DNA of 34,510 nucleotides from Actinomycetales bacterium JB111. GTDB lineage: Bacteria > Actinomycetota > Actinomycetes > Actinomycetales > Actinomycetaceae. The translations under genes and the position numbers were made by a program. The DNA is taken from positions 1-34,510 of the forward strand of contig FUHX01000032.1 of assembly GCA_900163555.1 (NCBI GenBank). Reading direction: 5' to 3'. Positions 16,357 through 24,585 of the stretch are shown piece after piece. The notes beneath the pieces are model-generated. The model did not search any database. It had not been told where the DNA came from and saw only the letters and a list, made by a program, of their open reading frames with translations. The stretch's first letter is position 1. Every line of letters starts with the position of its first letter.

Positions 16357-17952
16357 TCAGCCGGGCTGGTCGGCGGGAGTGGGAAGCTGAGCCGCCGGAG
16401 CGTCCAGCGCCTCGACCGCCTGAAGATCGCTCCTCTCCGGAGCGGCGGCGACGTGTCGGCCGACGAGACGACCCGACACCATCGCCCAGCCGATGTGCAA
16501 CCCGTGGTTGAGCAGCTGGAGCCCGCCCTGCCCGGTGGATCCGGCGGCCCACAGCCCGGGGATGGGACGTCCCACCCGGTCGGTGACGCGGAGCCGGGAG
16601 TCGACCGCCAGTCCGCCGTCCGCGAGAGTGATGTAGGCGTTCATCGGACCGAGTGCGTAGAAGGGTCCCGACCGCACCCCTTCGCCGAGGTTCTCCCGCC
16701 CGAAGTCGAGGTCCCGGCCGGCGTCGACCGATCGGTTCCAGCGGTCGACGGTGTCGACGAGTCGATCGGCGGGAACGCCGATCGACCGGGCGAGCGCCTC
16801 GACGGTGTCCGCGCGGTGGTACATGTCCGGCCGGAACCTCTTGTAGTCCTGGACGTACGCGTAGGCCACGCCGGGGAACGTGGACGCCGGATGGGGCCAG
16901 GCGGAGAACCTGTCCGCGACGGCGGAGTCGAAGACCATGTACCCGACGTTGGAGGGCGTGGCGGCCACCGCGCGGGCGATGTCCTTCGGCGTGCTCTCCG
17001 CGACCAGCCGCTCTCCGCCGTCACCCACGAGCACGGCACCCGCGTGGTACATCGAGATGTTGGGTCCCACCCACGACGTGAGGGCACCCCGGATGAACGG
17101 GGAGATGACCGAGGTCGGGAGCCTCTCGACGCCCCACCTCATCGCTCGGGCCAGTGCGGGCACCGGCGGCAACGACTTGATGAGGTCCCGCCTGCCGGAC
17201 GGGGCGAACCTCAGGTCCTCGTACAGCCGGTCCATCTGGAGCACCACGCCGCCGACGTCGGTGCCCAGCGCGAAGCCGTCCCCGGTGTTGTGCGGATTCA
17301 CCGGTGGGACCTTCGCGGCGTCCGGCCCCACGAACTCCCGCTTGAGCTCCTCGGAGGCCGAGTAGTCCCCGGTGGCGAGGACGACCCCTCGGCGGCCGAT
17401 GTACCGGGCGGATCCCACGCGGGCACCGATGACGTCGCCGGACGCGTTGCGCAGGAGCTTGTCCACGCGCATCGACGTGAGGATCCGGATGTCGTGACGG
17501 CGTGCCTCCTTCTCGAGCGCGTACACGTAGCTGCGCGAGTTCGGCAGGACGTTGTGCATGCGCGGCTTCTCGTACGGCGGCTCCGGCGTCGGCCCGAGGA
17601 ACTGCACCCCGAGCGACCCGAGCCACTCCAGCGTGCCGGCGGCGTTCTGGGCGAGGATCTCCCGCAGCTCGGTGTTCTCCCGCTCCTCGAACTCACCGTT
17701 GGCCGTCCGCATGTCCTCGACGAAGGCCTCGACGGAGTCGTTGACCCCCGCCCGGAACTGGTACGAGGTGTTCGCTGCGGTGAACGATCCGACCGAGAGC
17801 CCGGTCGAGCCGCCCACGTGGTCGACCTTCTCGAGCACGATGACCGAGGCGCCCGACGTCGCGGCGGAGATGGCGGCCGCCAGTCCCGACCCGCCTCCCC
17901 CGACGACGAGGACGTCGGCCGTGTACGTGGGCGCCTGCCTGGTCCGGGTCAT
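16357..17952 (-). CDS. FAD-dependent oxidoreductase 1 (fumarate reductase/KstD superfamily)
   Basis: The 531-residue flavoprotein has the dinucleotide motif VGGGGSG (17-23), an acidic ribose-binding E41, HVGGSTG (45-51), the mid-domain [10 protein letters not shown], and the C-terminal FAD-contact region [20 protein letters not shown]. This is the FAD_binding_2 family, which includes soluble fumarate reductases, urocanate reductase, tricarballylate dehydrogenase and 3-ketosteroid dehydrogenases. It should add or remove a hydrogen pair across a C-C bond next to a carbonyl or carboxylate. The C-terminal motif differs from its two neighbours, so a different substrate or step is likely. The ATG overlaps the upstream gene by four bases. 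It is the last gene of the operon. Confidence 0.88.
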   Translation of the reverse strand: MTRTRQAPTYTADVLVVGGGGSGLAAAISAATSGASVIVLEKVDHVGGSTGLSVGSFTAANTSYQFRAGVNDSVEAFVEDMRTANGEFEERENTELREILAQNAAGTLEWLGSLGVQFLGPTPEPPYEKPRMHNVLPNSRSYVYALEKEARRHDIRILTSMRVDKLLRNASGDVIGARVGSARYIGRRGVVLATGDYSASEELKREFVGPDAAKVPPVNPHNTGDGFALGTDVGGVVLQMDRLYEDLRFAPSGRRDLIKSLPPVPALARAMRWGVERLPTSVISPFIRGALTSWVGPNISMYHAGAVLVGDGGERLVAESTPKDIARAVAATPSNVGYMVFDSAVADRFSAWPHPASTFPGVAYAYVQDYKRFRPDMYHRADTVEALARSIGVPADRLVDTVDRWNRSVDAGRDLDFGRENLGEGVRSGPFYALGPMNAYITLADGGLAVDSRLRVTDRVGRPIPGLWAAGSTGQGGLQLLNHGLHIGWAMVSGRLVGRHVAAAPERSDLQAVEALDAPAAQLPTPADQPG

Positions 17953-19349
17953 CGGGTGTCCCCCGCCCCCGACGCGAGGTGCGCGGCGACGATCCGGCCG
18001 AAGATCAGGCCCTTCCCGAGCGACGTCCCGGTCATGTAGTTCGGCCCGTGGAAGCCACCGGTCACCTCGCCGATCGCGTACAGGCCACCGATCGGGCGTC
18101 CGTCCACCCGGACGACCTGCGTGCTCGGGGTGATCGTGAGCCCGCAGTACGTGGTCGTCATGAGGGGCTTGGCCGGGTAGGCGTAGAAGGGCGGCACGGC
18201 GACGGGGACGAGCTCGCCCACGCCGTTGACGAGCCCGGTCCGTCCGAGCTCGTCGGTCTCCTCGCCCGCGACCGCCCGGTTGTAGGCGTCCACGGTCTGC
18301 ACAAGGGCCTCCTCGTCGACGCCGGCCGCGCGAGCCAGCTCCTCGAGCGTGCCCGCCACGTGCAGCCGGCCCTTGTCCTCCAGAGCGTCGATGTCGACGA
18401 GCGGCACCCCGGGTTCGGACCTCGCCCGCACCACCGAGTCGAAGATCTCGTACCCGGTCGCACCGGTCTGCTCGAGGGTCGCGGCGCCGAGGATCTTGTA
18501 GCCCCTCGACTCGTCCACGTACCGGCGCCCCTCGGCGTTGACGATGATCGCCCCCATGTAGAAGGCAGTGAGCAGCTCGTGGGCATCCTCCCCGGTGAGC
18601 GGGTGCGAGCCGAACGTCGCCGAGACGTAGGCGACGTCCGCGAGGCCGGCTCCCAGCGCCCACGCCATGGTGAGCCCGTCCCCCGTGTTCCCCCGGCCGC
18701 CGTAGGGAATGGCGGCGAGCTGCTCGGGGGCGAAGAGCGTGAGGAGCTCCGTGCTTCGGGAGAAACCCCCGGTCGCGATGACCACGCCTCGCCTCGCGCG
18801 GATCGTGGTCCCACCGTCGGTGCCCGTGGCTCCCTCGGGCCCCGAGACTCGGACGCCGACGACGTCCCCGCCCTCGCCCGTCACGAGCTCGGTCGCCCGG
18901 GTCGACAGGAGAATCTCTCCGCCGGCGGCACGGAACGCCTGGTCCAGGCGGGCGACGACGTCCCTGATCCGTGAGTTGTGCGCCCGCGCCGCCGACATGC
19001 CCGAGCTGGTCTCGAGCGCACCGAACGTGACGCCGAGTCCGGTGAGCCACTCGTACGCGGCCCCCTGCTCGCCCAGGTAGGCATCGACGAGACGCTCGTC
19101 CGCGATGCCCTCCCCCGATCCCAGCAGGTCGGAGCGGAACAGCGCCTCGGAGTCCTCGACGCCCGCGGCGGCCTGCTCCCGGGTGCCCGTGAAGGCGAAG
19201 AAGCCGCCGCTCATGGCGGTCGAGCCACCGACGTCGGGCATCTTCTCCAGCACGACGACGTCCAGGCCGAGCTCGGCCGAACGGAGGGCCGCGGACAGGC
19301 CGGCGATGCCGGCCCCCAGCACGACGACGTCGTAGGTCGTCTCGGTCAT
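17949..19349 (-). CDS. FAD-dependent oxidoreductase 2 (fumarate reductase-like)
   Basis: The 466-residue protein starts with a textbook FAD motif LGAGIAGLSAA (GxGxxG at 12-17), E35 after the second strand, and VGGSTAMSGG (40-49). The middle has RGVVIATGGFSRS and RGNTGDGL; the C-terminus has IGGLYAIGEVTGGFHGPNYM, the closest of the three to the classic flavocytochrome/fumarate reductase signature. No heme-binding CXXCH and no signal peptide are present, so it is probably a cytoplasmic flavoprotein dehydrogenase or reductase. Both ends overlap neighbours by ATGA, making it the central gene of the flavoprotein trio. Confidence 0.9.
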   Translation of the reverse strand: MTETTYDVVVLGAGIAGLSAALRSAELGLDVVVLEKMPDVGGSTAMSGGFFAFTGTREQAAAGVEDSEALFRSDLLGSGEGIADERLVDAYLGEQGAAYEWLTGLGVTFGALETSSGMSAARAHNSRIRDVVARLDQAFRAAGGEILLSTRATELVTGEGGDVVGVRVSGPEGATGTDGGTTIRARRGVVIATGGFSRSTELLTLFAPEQLAAIPYGGRGNTGDGLTMAWALGAGLADVAYVSATFGSHPLTGEDAHELLTAFYMGAIIVNAEGRRYVDESRGYKILGAATLEQTGATGYEIFDSVVRARSEPGVPLVDIDALEDKGRLHVAGTLEELARAAGVDEEALVQTVDAYNRAVAGEETDELGRTGLVNGVGELVPVAVPPFYAYPAKPLMTTTYCGLTITPSTQVVRVDGRPIGGLYAIGEVTGGFHGPNYMTGTSLGKGLIFGRIVAAHLASGAGDTR

Positions 19350-20728
19350 GACTGCACTCCTGTCGGTTCAGGGGTGGATGCCGCGGAGCGGGCGTACCTC
19401 GCCGCACTCTCGCCGGCCCACCGGCCGGTGATGTAGCCGGGCGCGATGCCGCCGGCGTAGCCGTAGTTGGACAGGCCCCCGATGTCCGCGCCCGCGGCGA
19501 AGAGCCCGGGTACCTCGTGCCGGTCGCGGTCGAGGACCCGGCCGGCGTCGTCGGTCGGGATGCCGCCGAACGTGAAGGTGATCGACGGCTGGACCATGAC
19601 CGCGTGGAACGGCGGGTCCTGCGGCGCGCGGGCCGTGGCGCCCACGGGGACGCCCTCCGACGAGCGGCGTCCGTCGCGCACCGCGTCGACGTAGGTCTCG
19701 AGCGATCGACGGGCAGCGACCGGGTCGATCCCCCATTCCCCGATCAGCTCGACGAGCTCGTCCAGGGTGTCGGCGGTCGCGACCCTGGCGCCGGCCTGAC
19801 GGGCGAGCTCCAGCCGGTCGACCTCCCCCAGTCCCGGGAACGGTTCGGAGACCGCCTCGGTGGAGCGGACGTGCTCGTCGAGGACGAGGACGCCGAGCCC
19901 GTCGCGCTGGAAGGTCAGGTCCTGGTTGAGGATCTCGTCGCCGAGCGTCTCGTCGACGAAGCGCTCCCCGGCGAGGTTGAGCAGCACGGTCGACTCCGAG
20001 TAGTACTGCGAGTACGGCAGGAAGTCCTCGGTCGTCCACCGCTGGAGCGGCCAGGCGATGAGGTGCCCGTAGAAGGTGGACATCGCCCCCGTGCCGCCGG
20101 CGCCGTTGCCCCGCGCGAGACGCAGCCCGTCCCCCACGCTGCCGGGGTTCGAGCGCAGCAGGAGCCGGTCGGCGTTCCGGCCGACGTACCGGGCGAGCAG
20201 CTCGGGATCGCCCTGGAACCCGCCCGACGCGAGGACGACCGCCCCCGCCGACAGCCGGCGCGGTCCACCCGCGGTGGCGGTCTCCACGACCCAACCATCG
20301 CCGTCGGGGGCGACCGCAGTGACCGGCGACGACAGAAGGATCTCTCCCCCGGCGGCGACCACCCGGTCCCGGCAGTGTGCGAGGAGGGCGCGGATGTCGA
20401 GCGAGTACCCGATCCCGAAGGTCATGATGTCGGTCTGGGGATCGTCCGCCACCCGGATGCCGGTGGCGCGCACGTCGGCGAGTGCCGATCGGTAGTCCTC
20501 GACGAGGCGGCGGCCGCGCGCGGGATCGCCGAGCGGGATGCGGGCGCGGAGCGACTCGAGGTCGGGCGCGGTCCAGAACATCCCGGCGGACAGCGCGGCG
20601 GACCCGCCCGGTTCGGCGAGCTTCTCGACGACCGCGACCCGCAGCCCCGCGGCCGCGGCGGTGGCCGCCGCGGACGAGCCGCTGACCCCGGACCCGACCA
20701 CGACGACGTCAAAGCGGTCGCCCGTCAT
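19346..20728 (-). CDS. FAD-dependent oxidoreductase 3 (tricarballylate dehydrogenase/KstD-like)
   Basis: The 460-residue protein has VGSGVSGSSAA (GxGxxG at 12-17), E35, PGGSAALSAGM (40-50), AVVLASGGFQGD and SVGDGLRLA. The C-terminal FAD region reads VPGLFAAGADIGGLSNYGYA followed by GGIAPGYITGRWAG, reminiscent of TcuA-like dehydrogenases. The ATG at 20728 overlaps the NIPSNAP stop by four bases; the open frame continues far upstream but has no support there. It is a distinct member of the same superfamily as the two genes that follow it. Confidence 0.88.
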   Translation of the reverse strand: MTGDRFDVVVVGSGVSGSSAAATAAAAGLRVAVVEKLAEPGGSAALSAGMFWTAPDLESLRARIPLGDPARGRRLVEDYRSALADVRATGIRVADDPQTDIMTFGIGYSLDIRALLAHCRDRVVAAGGEILLSSPVTAVAPDGDGWVVETATAGGPRRLSAGAVVLASGGFQGDPELLARYVGRNADRLLLRSNPGSVGDGLRLARGNGAGGTGAMSTFYGHLIAWPLQRWTTEDFLPYSQYYSESTVLLNLAGERFVDETLGDEILNQDLTFQRDGLGVLVLDEHVRSTEAVSEPFPGLGEVDRLELARQAGARVATADTLDELVELIGEWGIDPVAARRSLETYVDAVRDGRRSSEGVPVGATARAPQDPPFHAVMVQPSITFTFGGIPTDDAGRVLDRDRHEVPGLFAAGADIGGLSNYGYAGGIAPGYITGRWAGESAARYARSAASTPEPTGVQS

Positions 20729-21114
20729 GCTGCACCTCCCGACCCGTCGGCCTCCGCGAAGGCCGTGCCGTACTGGCCGCGCGCGTCGATCGGCAGCTCC
20801 CTGATGGGCGAGAAGGACGTCGGGTACATGATGCGGTTCTCCATCGTCATGATCATCGGCCGGATGATGGCCAAGCACCGTTGCCAGTCCTTGTCCTCCG
20901 CCAGCTGTTCGCGCCGCTCCCGGCGCACCTCGAGGTCCGGGTAGGCCCAGAAGTGGTTGAGCTCGTTCTGTCGGCCGAACTCCGTCGTGAAGTACCCGAC
21001 GAATCCCTGCAGGATGCGTCGCTGCACGGGGAGGCCGATCGACTCGTAGGCGTCCAGGTACTCGTCGAGGGAGGCGCCGGTGTGCAGGACGTACGTGCGC
21101 TGCTCGAGGATCAT
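20725..21114 (-). CDS. NIPSNAP family protein
   Basis: The 129-residue protein begins MILEQRTYVLHTGASLDEYL and contains GFVGYFTTEFGRQNELNHFW followed by a Tyr-Pro-Asp, the hallmark pattern of the NIPSNAP domain (a ferredoxin-like alpha/beta barrel family). Bacterial NIPSNAP proteins occur often in catabolic operons but their biochemical role is not established. Here it lies between the transporter and three flavoproteins, with four-base overlaps on both sides, so it is made in step with them. It might be a subunit, an isomerase-like enzyme or a binding protein; nothing in the sequence decides this. Confidence 0.85.
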   Translation of the reverse strand: MILEQRTYVLHTGASLDEYLDAYESIGLPVQRRILQGFVGYFTTEFGRQNELNHFWAYPDLEVRRERREQLAEDKDWQRCLAIIRPMIMTMENRIMYPTSFSPIRELPIDARGQYGTAFAEADGSGGAA

Positions 21115-22625
21115 CGCGCGGTCCCCTTCTCGGTCGCGGCCGGGACGTCCGCTCCCGGAGCGACGTCCGGCGCCACACCGGGTGAGGCGTCGACCGCCAC
21201 GCGCTCGCCGTCGACGGTGACGTGATCGATGTGGCCGGCATCCTTCTGGACGAGCGCGGCGTACTCCGGGGTGACCCATCGGCCGAAGACCTGCGGCTCC
21301 CCCTCGAGGGTTGGCCCCTCGGACATGAACCGGGACATGCACACGATGGCGATGACGATGACGCCGACCCACACGATGGTGATCGGGACGGTGCTCCCGT
21401 CCGTGACGGACTCGGTGAGCCACTGCGCGAGGAAGGGCAGCGGCCCGGCGAAGACCAGGTTCGCACCGGTCAGCGCCAGCGCGGATCCCGTGTACCTGTG
21501 CTGGGTGGCGAACGCCTCCGCGCACATGGCCCCGTGCCCGGCGTTGCCGAACTGCGCGAGGGAGAGGATGACCGTGGTCGCCAGGAGGACGAGGGGGAAG
21601 TTGCCGGTGTCGGCGATCGGGAAGAAGACGAGTGCCCCGCCGAGGCAGCCGATCCCGCCGAGCAGCAGGATCCGGATCCGCCCGTAGATGTCCGCCAGGC
21701 GTCCGCCGATGAAGATCGCGGCGACCGCGACCACGTTGGCGACCATGATGATGGTGAACGTCTGGTTGCGCGTGAAGCCGACCTCGGTGGTGAGGTAGCG
21801 GATGCCGAAGACCGAGATGATGTAGAAGGTCACGACGATCGGCGAGTAGGCGAGGATGAGCCGGATCAGCGTCGGCCAGTAGGTCCGGATCACCTCTGCG
21901 GGGTTCGCCGACTCGAGGGCCATCGACTTGCGTCCCTCCTTGAAGACGGGCGTCTCCTCGACCTTCAGTCGGATGTAGATCCCGACGAGCACGAGCGCGA
22001 AGCTCATCAGGAACGGGATCCGCCAGCCCCACGACAGGAAGGCGTTCTCGGACAGGACGAAGGTGAGCAGGGCGAGCAGGCCGTTGGCGAGGACCTGCGA
22101 CGCCGGCGAACCCATCGCCATGATGGCCGCGTAGAACGCCCGGCGGTCGCGCGGGGCGTGCTCCATCGTCATGAGCTGGGCGCCTGTCGCCTCCCCGCCG
22201 AGCGCGAACCCCTGGAGGAACCGGGCGGTCACGAGCAGCAGCGGCGCGATGAAGCCGACGCCGCCGTAGCTCGGCAGGAACCCGATCGCCGCTGAGGAGA
22301 TCCCCATGAGGATGAACGTGGCGAGGAGGACCGTGCGGCGGCCGAGCCTGTCGCCGAGGTAGCCGAAGAAGATCCCGCCGAGGGGCCGTGCGAAGATGCC
22401 GACGCCGAAGGTGGCGAACGAGAGCAGGCCCGCCATCGCGGGTGACGATCCGCTGAAGAACACGATCGGGAAGACGGAGGCGGACATCGCCCCGTAGACG
22501 GCGAAGTCGAACCATTCGAGAATCGATCCGGCGCCTCCGCTGACGAGTGCCTTGCGGGCCTGCGGGGTGGCTCGGGTGGACGGGTTGAACGTCCTCCGTA
22601 CCAGTCTGGTCTCGGGATTGCTCAT
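21111..22625 (-). CDS. MHS-family MFS transporter (metabolite:proton symporter)
   Basis: The 504-residue protein has 12 predicted membrane segments. The GSILEWFDFAVYG opening (33-45) and the loop GYLGDRLGRR (88-97) identify the metabolite:H+ symporter (MHS) branch, which includes KgtP, ShiA, ProP and citrate/tricarballylate carriers. It likely imports the carboxylate-type substrate of the downstream enzymes. The last ~70 residues after the final membrane segment are hydrophilic and Pro/Ala/Asp-rich, longer than usual, probably cytoplasmic. The ATG at 22625 has a good AGAGGA ribosome binding site. An 81-bp gap with a small hairpin separates it from the SDR gene. Confidence 0.93.
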   Translation of the reverse strand: MSNPETRLVRRTFNPSTRATPQARKALVSGGAGSILEWFDFAVYGAMSASVFPIVFFSGSSPAMAGLLSFATFGVGIFARPLGGIFFGYLGDRLGRRTVLLATFILMGISSAAIGFLPSYGGVGFIAPLLLVTARFLQGFALGGEATGAQLMTMEHAPRDRRAFYAAIMAMGSPASQVLANGLLALLTFVLSENAFLSWGWRIPFLMSFALVLVGIYIRLKVEETPVFKEGRKSMALESANPAEVIRTYWPTLIRLILAYSPIVVTFYIISVFGIRYLTTEVGFTRNQTFTIIMVANVVAVAAIFIGGRLADIYGRIRILLLGGIGCLGGALVFFPIADTGNFPLVLLATTVILSLAQFGNAGHGAMCAEAFATQHRYTGSALALTGANLVFAGPLPFLAQWLTESVTDGSTVPITIVWVGVIVIAIVCMSRFMSEGPTLEGEPQVFGRWVTPEYAALVQKDAGHIDHVTVDGERVAVDASPGVAPDVAPGADVPAATEKGTAR

Positions 22626-22648
22626 GGGGTTTCCTCTTCGTTGAGTGG

Positions 22649-22666
22649 GACGGGTCGAGGCCCGTC
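22649..22666 (-). other. Intercistronic hairpin between SDR and transporter genes
   Basis: GACGGG (22649-22654) and CCCGTC (22661-22666) form a perfect 6-bp stem with a six-base loop, between the SDR stop and the transporter ribosome binding site. It could be an RNA-processing or partial termination site that sets different levels of the two parts of the operon. Confidence 0.35.
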
Positions 22667-22706
22667 AAGGGGTGCGACGGCGGTCGGCCGTTCCTGGCGC
22701 GTTCGC

Positions 22707-23504
22707 TCAGGCCGGAAGCCAGCCGCCGTTGACGTCGATGCAGGCCCCGTTGACGTAGGCGGCCTGCGGGGAGGCGAGGTAGGCGATGGCGTCGGCGACC
22801 TCCTCCGGCCGCGCGTACCGCCGGGTCGGCAGCTGGTCGACGAGTGGTCCGGCGTCGGCGGCGGACATCATGGCCGTCGCGACGAACCCGGGGGCGACGC
22901 CGTTCACCCGGATCGACCGCCGCGCCAGCTCGCGTACGAGGGAGACGCGCAGGTTGCTCAGTCCGCCCTTGGAGACGCCGTAGGCGATCGTGCTGGGCAG
23001 ATAGGGCGGAAACTCGTCCAGCCGCGCGCCGACGCCCATGCGTGAGGTGACCGACTCGAGCATGACAATCGACGCGGTCCCGTCGCCGGGCATGAGCGGG
23101 GCCACGGCCCTCGAGGCGTAGAACGGCGCCGTGAGGTTGACGGAGAGCACCGAGGTCCACAGCTCGTCGTCGACGTCCTCGAGGTCGATCTTCCCGCCTC
23201 CCCTCTTCGGCGAGATCCCGATCCCGTTCACGAGCAGGCCGATCGGGGCGATTCTCGACGCCGTCTCGGCGAGGTCGCGATTGACGTCGCTCGAGGTGAG
23301 ATCTCCGCCGAAGCCGACGTGTTTCCCGCCCGGTGCCGCAGGAAGAGCGGCCGCCACGTCCGCGGCGCGGCCGCCGTCGAGATCCGCGACGACGACGACG
23401 TAGCCCGCCTCGGCGAGGCGGCGGCACGTGACACGGCCGATGCCGCCGGCACCGCCGGTGACGATGGCGGAACGGACGTCTGCCGGTCGCTGCGCAGTAT
23501 CCAT
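22707..23504 (-). CDS. SDR family NAD-dependent oxidoreductase
   Basis: The 265-residue protein is a classical short-chain dehydrogenase: cofactor motif TGGAGGIG (17-24), acidic D41 at the end of the second strand (which favours NAD over NADP), N93 in VNGIG in place of NNAG, N123, a catalytic serine at 151 or 154, and Y175/K179 in AYGVSKGG. The C-terminal VNGACIDVNGGWLPA is typical. It should oxidise a secondary alcohol to a ketone or the reverse. As first gene of the minus-strand operon, divergent from the IclR regulator, it probably acts in the same pathway as the flavoproteins. The ATG at 23504 has AAGGAAAG upstream. Confidence 0.92.
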   Translation of the reverse strand: MDTAQRPADVRSAIVTGGAGGIGRVTCRRLAEAGYVVVVADLDGGRAADVAAALPAAPGGKHVGFGGDLTSSDVNRDLAETASRIAPIGLLVNGIGISPKRGGGKIDLEDVDDELWTSVLSVNLTAPFYASRAVAPLMPGDGTASIVMLESVTSRMGVGARLDEFPPYLPSTIAYGVSKGGLSNLRVSLVRELARRSIRVNGVAPGFVATAMMSAADAGPLVDQLPTRRYARPEEVADAIAYLASPQAAYVNGACIDVNGGWLPA

Positions 23505-23575
23505 GAGCCCTCTTTCCTTCGGTTCACGGGGGCCTCCTCGCCCGCCGCTACCGGAGATCTCACGTCGCCGTTCTG

Positions 23576-23618
23576 TTGTACACAAGCGGCTGTCGTTGAC
23601 TTTCCTTCATCCGGAAAG
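23576..23618. promoter_or_regulatory. Candidate operator region between SDR operon and IclR gene
   Basis: Two short inverted repeats lie in the 231-bp divergent gap: TTGT-AC-ACAA (23576-23585) and CTTTCC-N7-GGAAAG (23600-23618). A third pair, TTCTGCAT at 23655-23662 and its inverse ATGCAGAA at 23736-23743, spans the regulator start. IclR regulators bind such imperfect palindromes near divergent promoters. Which, if any, is the real operator is unknown. Confidence 0.35.
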
Positions 23619-23719
23619 AGCCGCTGTCGGCACCCACCTCCCACCTCGATTGTGTTCTGCATAAGCCCAGGTCACAGCACATGGGCCGGCACCGATCGCC
23701 CGCTCACCGAAATTCGGGA

Positions 23720-23725
23720 TAGCGT
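23720..23725 (+). promoter_or_regulatory. -10 element of iclR-type gene
   Basis: TAGCGT ends seven bases before a GTG (23733) that directly precedes the ATG at 23736. No Shine-Dalgarno sequence is present, so the transcript is probably leaderless and the GTG may be the real start. Confidence 0.4.
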
Positions 23726-23735
23726 TTCTTCCGTG

Positions 23736-24536
23736 ATGCAGAAAACTTCCAGCCCCTACCTGGTCGGCTCCCTCGCACGCGGGCTCCGGCTCCTCTCCGA
23801 GATCGATCGACGAGGCTCGCTCGGGGTGTCGGAGGCAGCGGGGATCCTCGACGTCGCGCCGTCCACCGCCCACCGGCTCCTCACCACGCTGACGGAGGAG
23901 CACTTCACCACCCAGAACCACCAGCGTCGGTACATCACCGGACCGGCGCTCCTCTCCCCCGGCCTCAAGGGGGCCGGCATGCACGTCATCCCGGCGCTGC
24001 GCCCGTACGCGGAGCGCCTCTTCCCGATGGTCGCCGAGACGGTCCACATCGTCACCCTCGCGGGGACCCAGGTCCTCCACCTCGTGGCGATCGAGAGCAA
24101 GCACGTCATCCGGGTCGGCGCCCGCACGGGCGTCACCATGCCCGCCCACCACACCTCCGCCGGGAAGGCGATGCTCGCCGAGCTCGACGTCGAGGAGGTG
24201 AAGTCGCTCTACCGGGACAACCCGCCCACGACCCGGAAGGGCGAACCGATCCCGATGGACGAGCTGCTGGAGAGTCTCGCCGCGATCGGCCGGGCCGGGA
24301 TCGGCATCAACATCGAGGAGAGCGAGGAGGACATGACGGCGGTGGGTGCCAGCGTGGGGTACATCGGGGGCCAGCTCGCCGGCATGTCCGTCGCGATGCC
24401 GGCTGGTCGCTTCAGCGCCGCGGTCCGATTCCCGGTGGAGTCCGCGGTCCGCCAGATCTGCACGGAGGCGCGCAGGGAGGTCTCCGACCGGATCGGCACC
24501 GACGGCGCCTCACGCATCCGACACGGCGCACGCTGA
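23736..24536 (+). CDS. IclR family transcriptional regulator
   Basis: The 266-residue protein has an N-terminal winged helix-turn-helix (about residues 10-65: SLARGLRLLSEI, then GVSEAAGILDVAPSTAHRLL) and a C-terminal IclR effector domain (about 85-250, with HTSAGKAMLAEL and a later GRAGIGINIEESEEDM). IclR proteins respond to small aromatic or carboxylic metabolites and usually control an adjacent, often divergent, catabolic operon. This one is divergent from the SDR-transporter-flavoprotein operon and is its likely regulator. GTG at 23733 is an alternative start. Its 3' end converges on the TauE/SafE gene. Confidence 0.92.
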   Translation: MQKTSSPYLVGSLARGLRLLSEIDRRGSLGVSEAAGILDVAPSTAHRLLTTLTEEHFTTQNHQRRYITGPALLSPGLKGAGMHVIPALRPYAERLFPMVAETVHIVTLAGTQVLHLVAIESKHVIRVGARTGVTMPAHHTSAGKAMLAELDVEEVKSLYRDNPPTTRKGEPIPMDELLESLAAIGRAGIGINIEESEEDMTAVGASVGYIGGQLAGMSVAMPAGRFSAAVRFPVESAVRQICTEARREVSDRIGTDGASRIRHGAR

Positions 24537-24547
24537 GACGCGAGGCC

Positions 24548-24561
24548 TCCCGGGTCCGGGA
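24548..24561. terminator. Small hairpin between convergent iclR and tauE-like genes
   Basis: TCCCG (24548-24552) and CGGGA (24557-24561) pair with loop GGTC in the 49-bp convergent gap. The stem is short and there is no T-run, so the call is weak. It could serve both directions. Confidence 0.3.
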
Positions 24562-24585
24562 CGCCCCCGTCAAGCCGTCAGCCCC

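Noticed and set aside
16357-20728. Three flavoproteins as recent duplicates
   Set aside because: Beyond the shared FAD motifs the sequences, lengths (531, 466, 460) and C-terminal signatures differ strongly, so they are old paralogues or separately acquired.
19346-21466. A 706-residue version of flavoprotein 3 with a long N-terminal extension
   Set aside because: The extra part crosses the NIPSNAP gene in another frame and is Arg/Ser/Pro-rich. The ATG at 20728 gives a standard FAD-binding N-terminus and an ATGA overlap.
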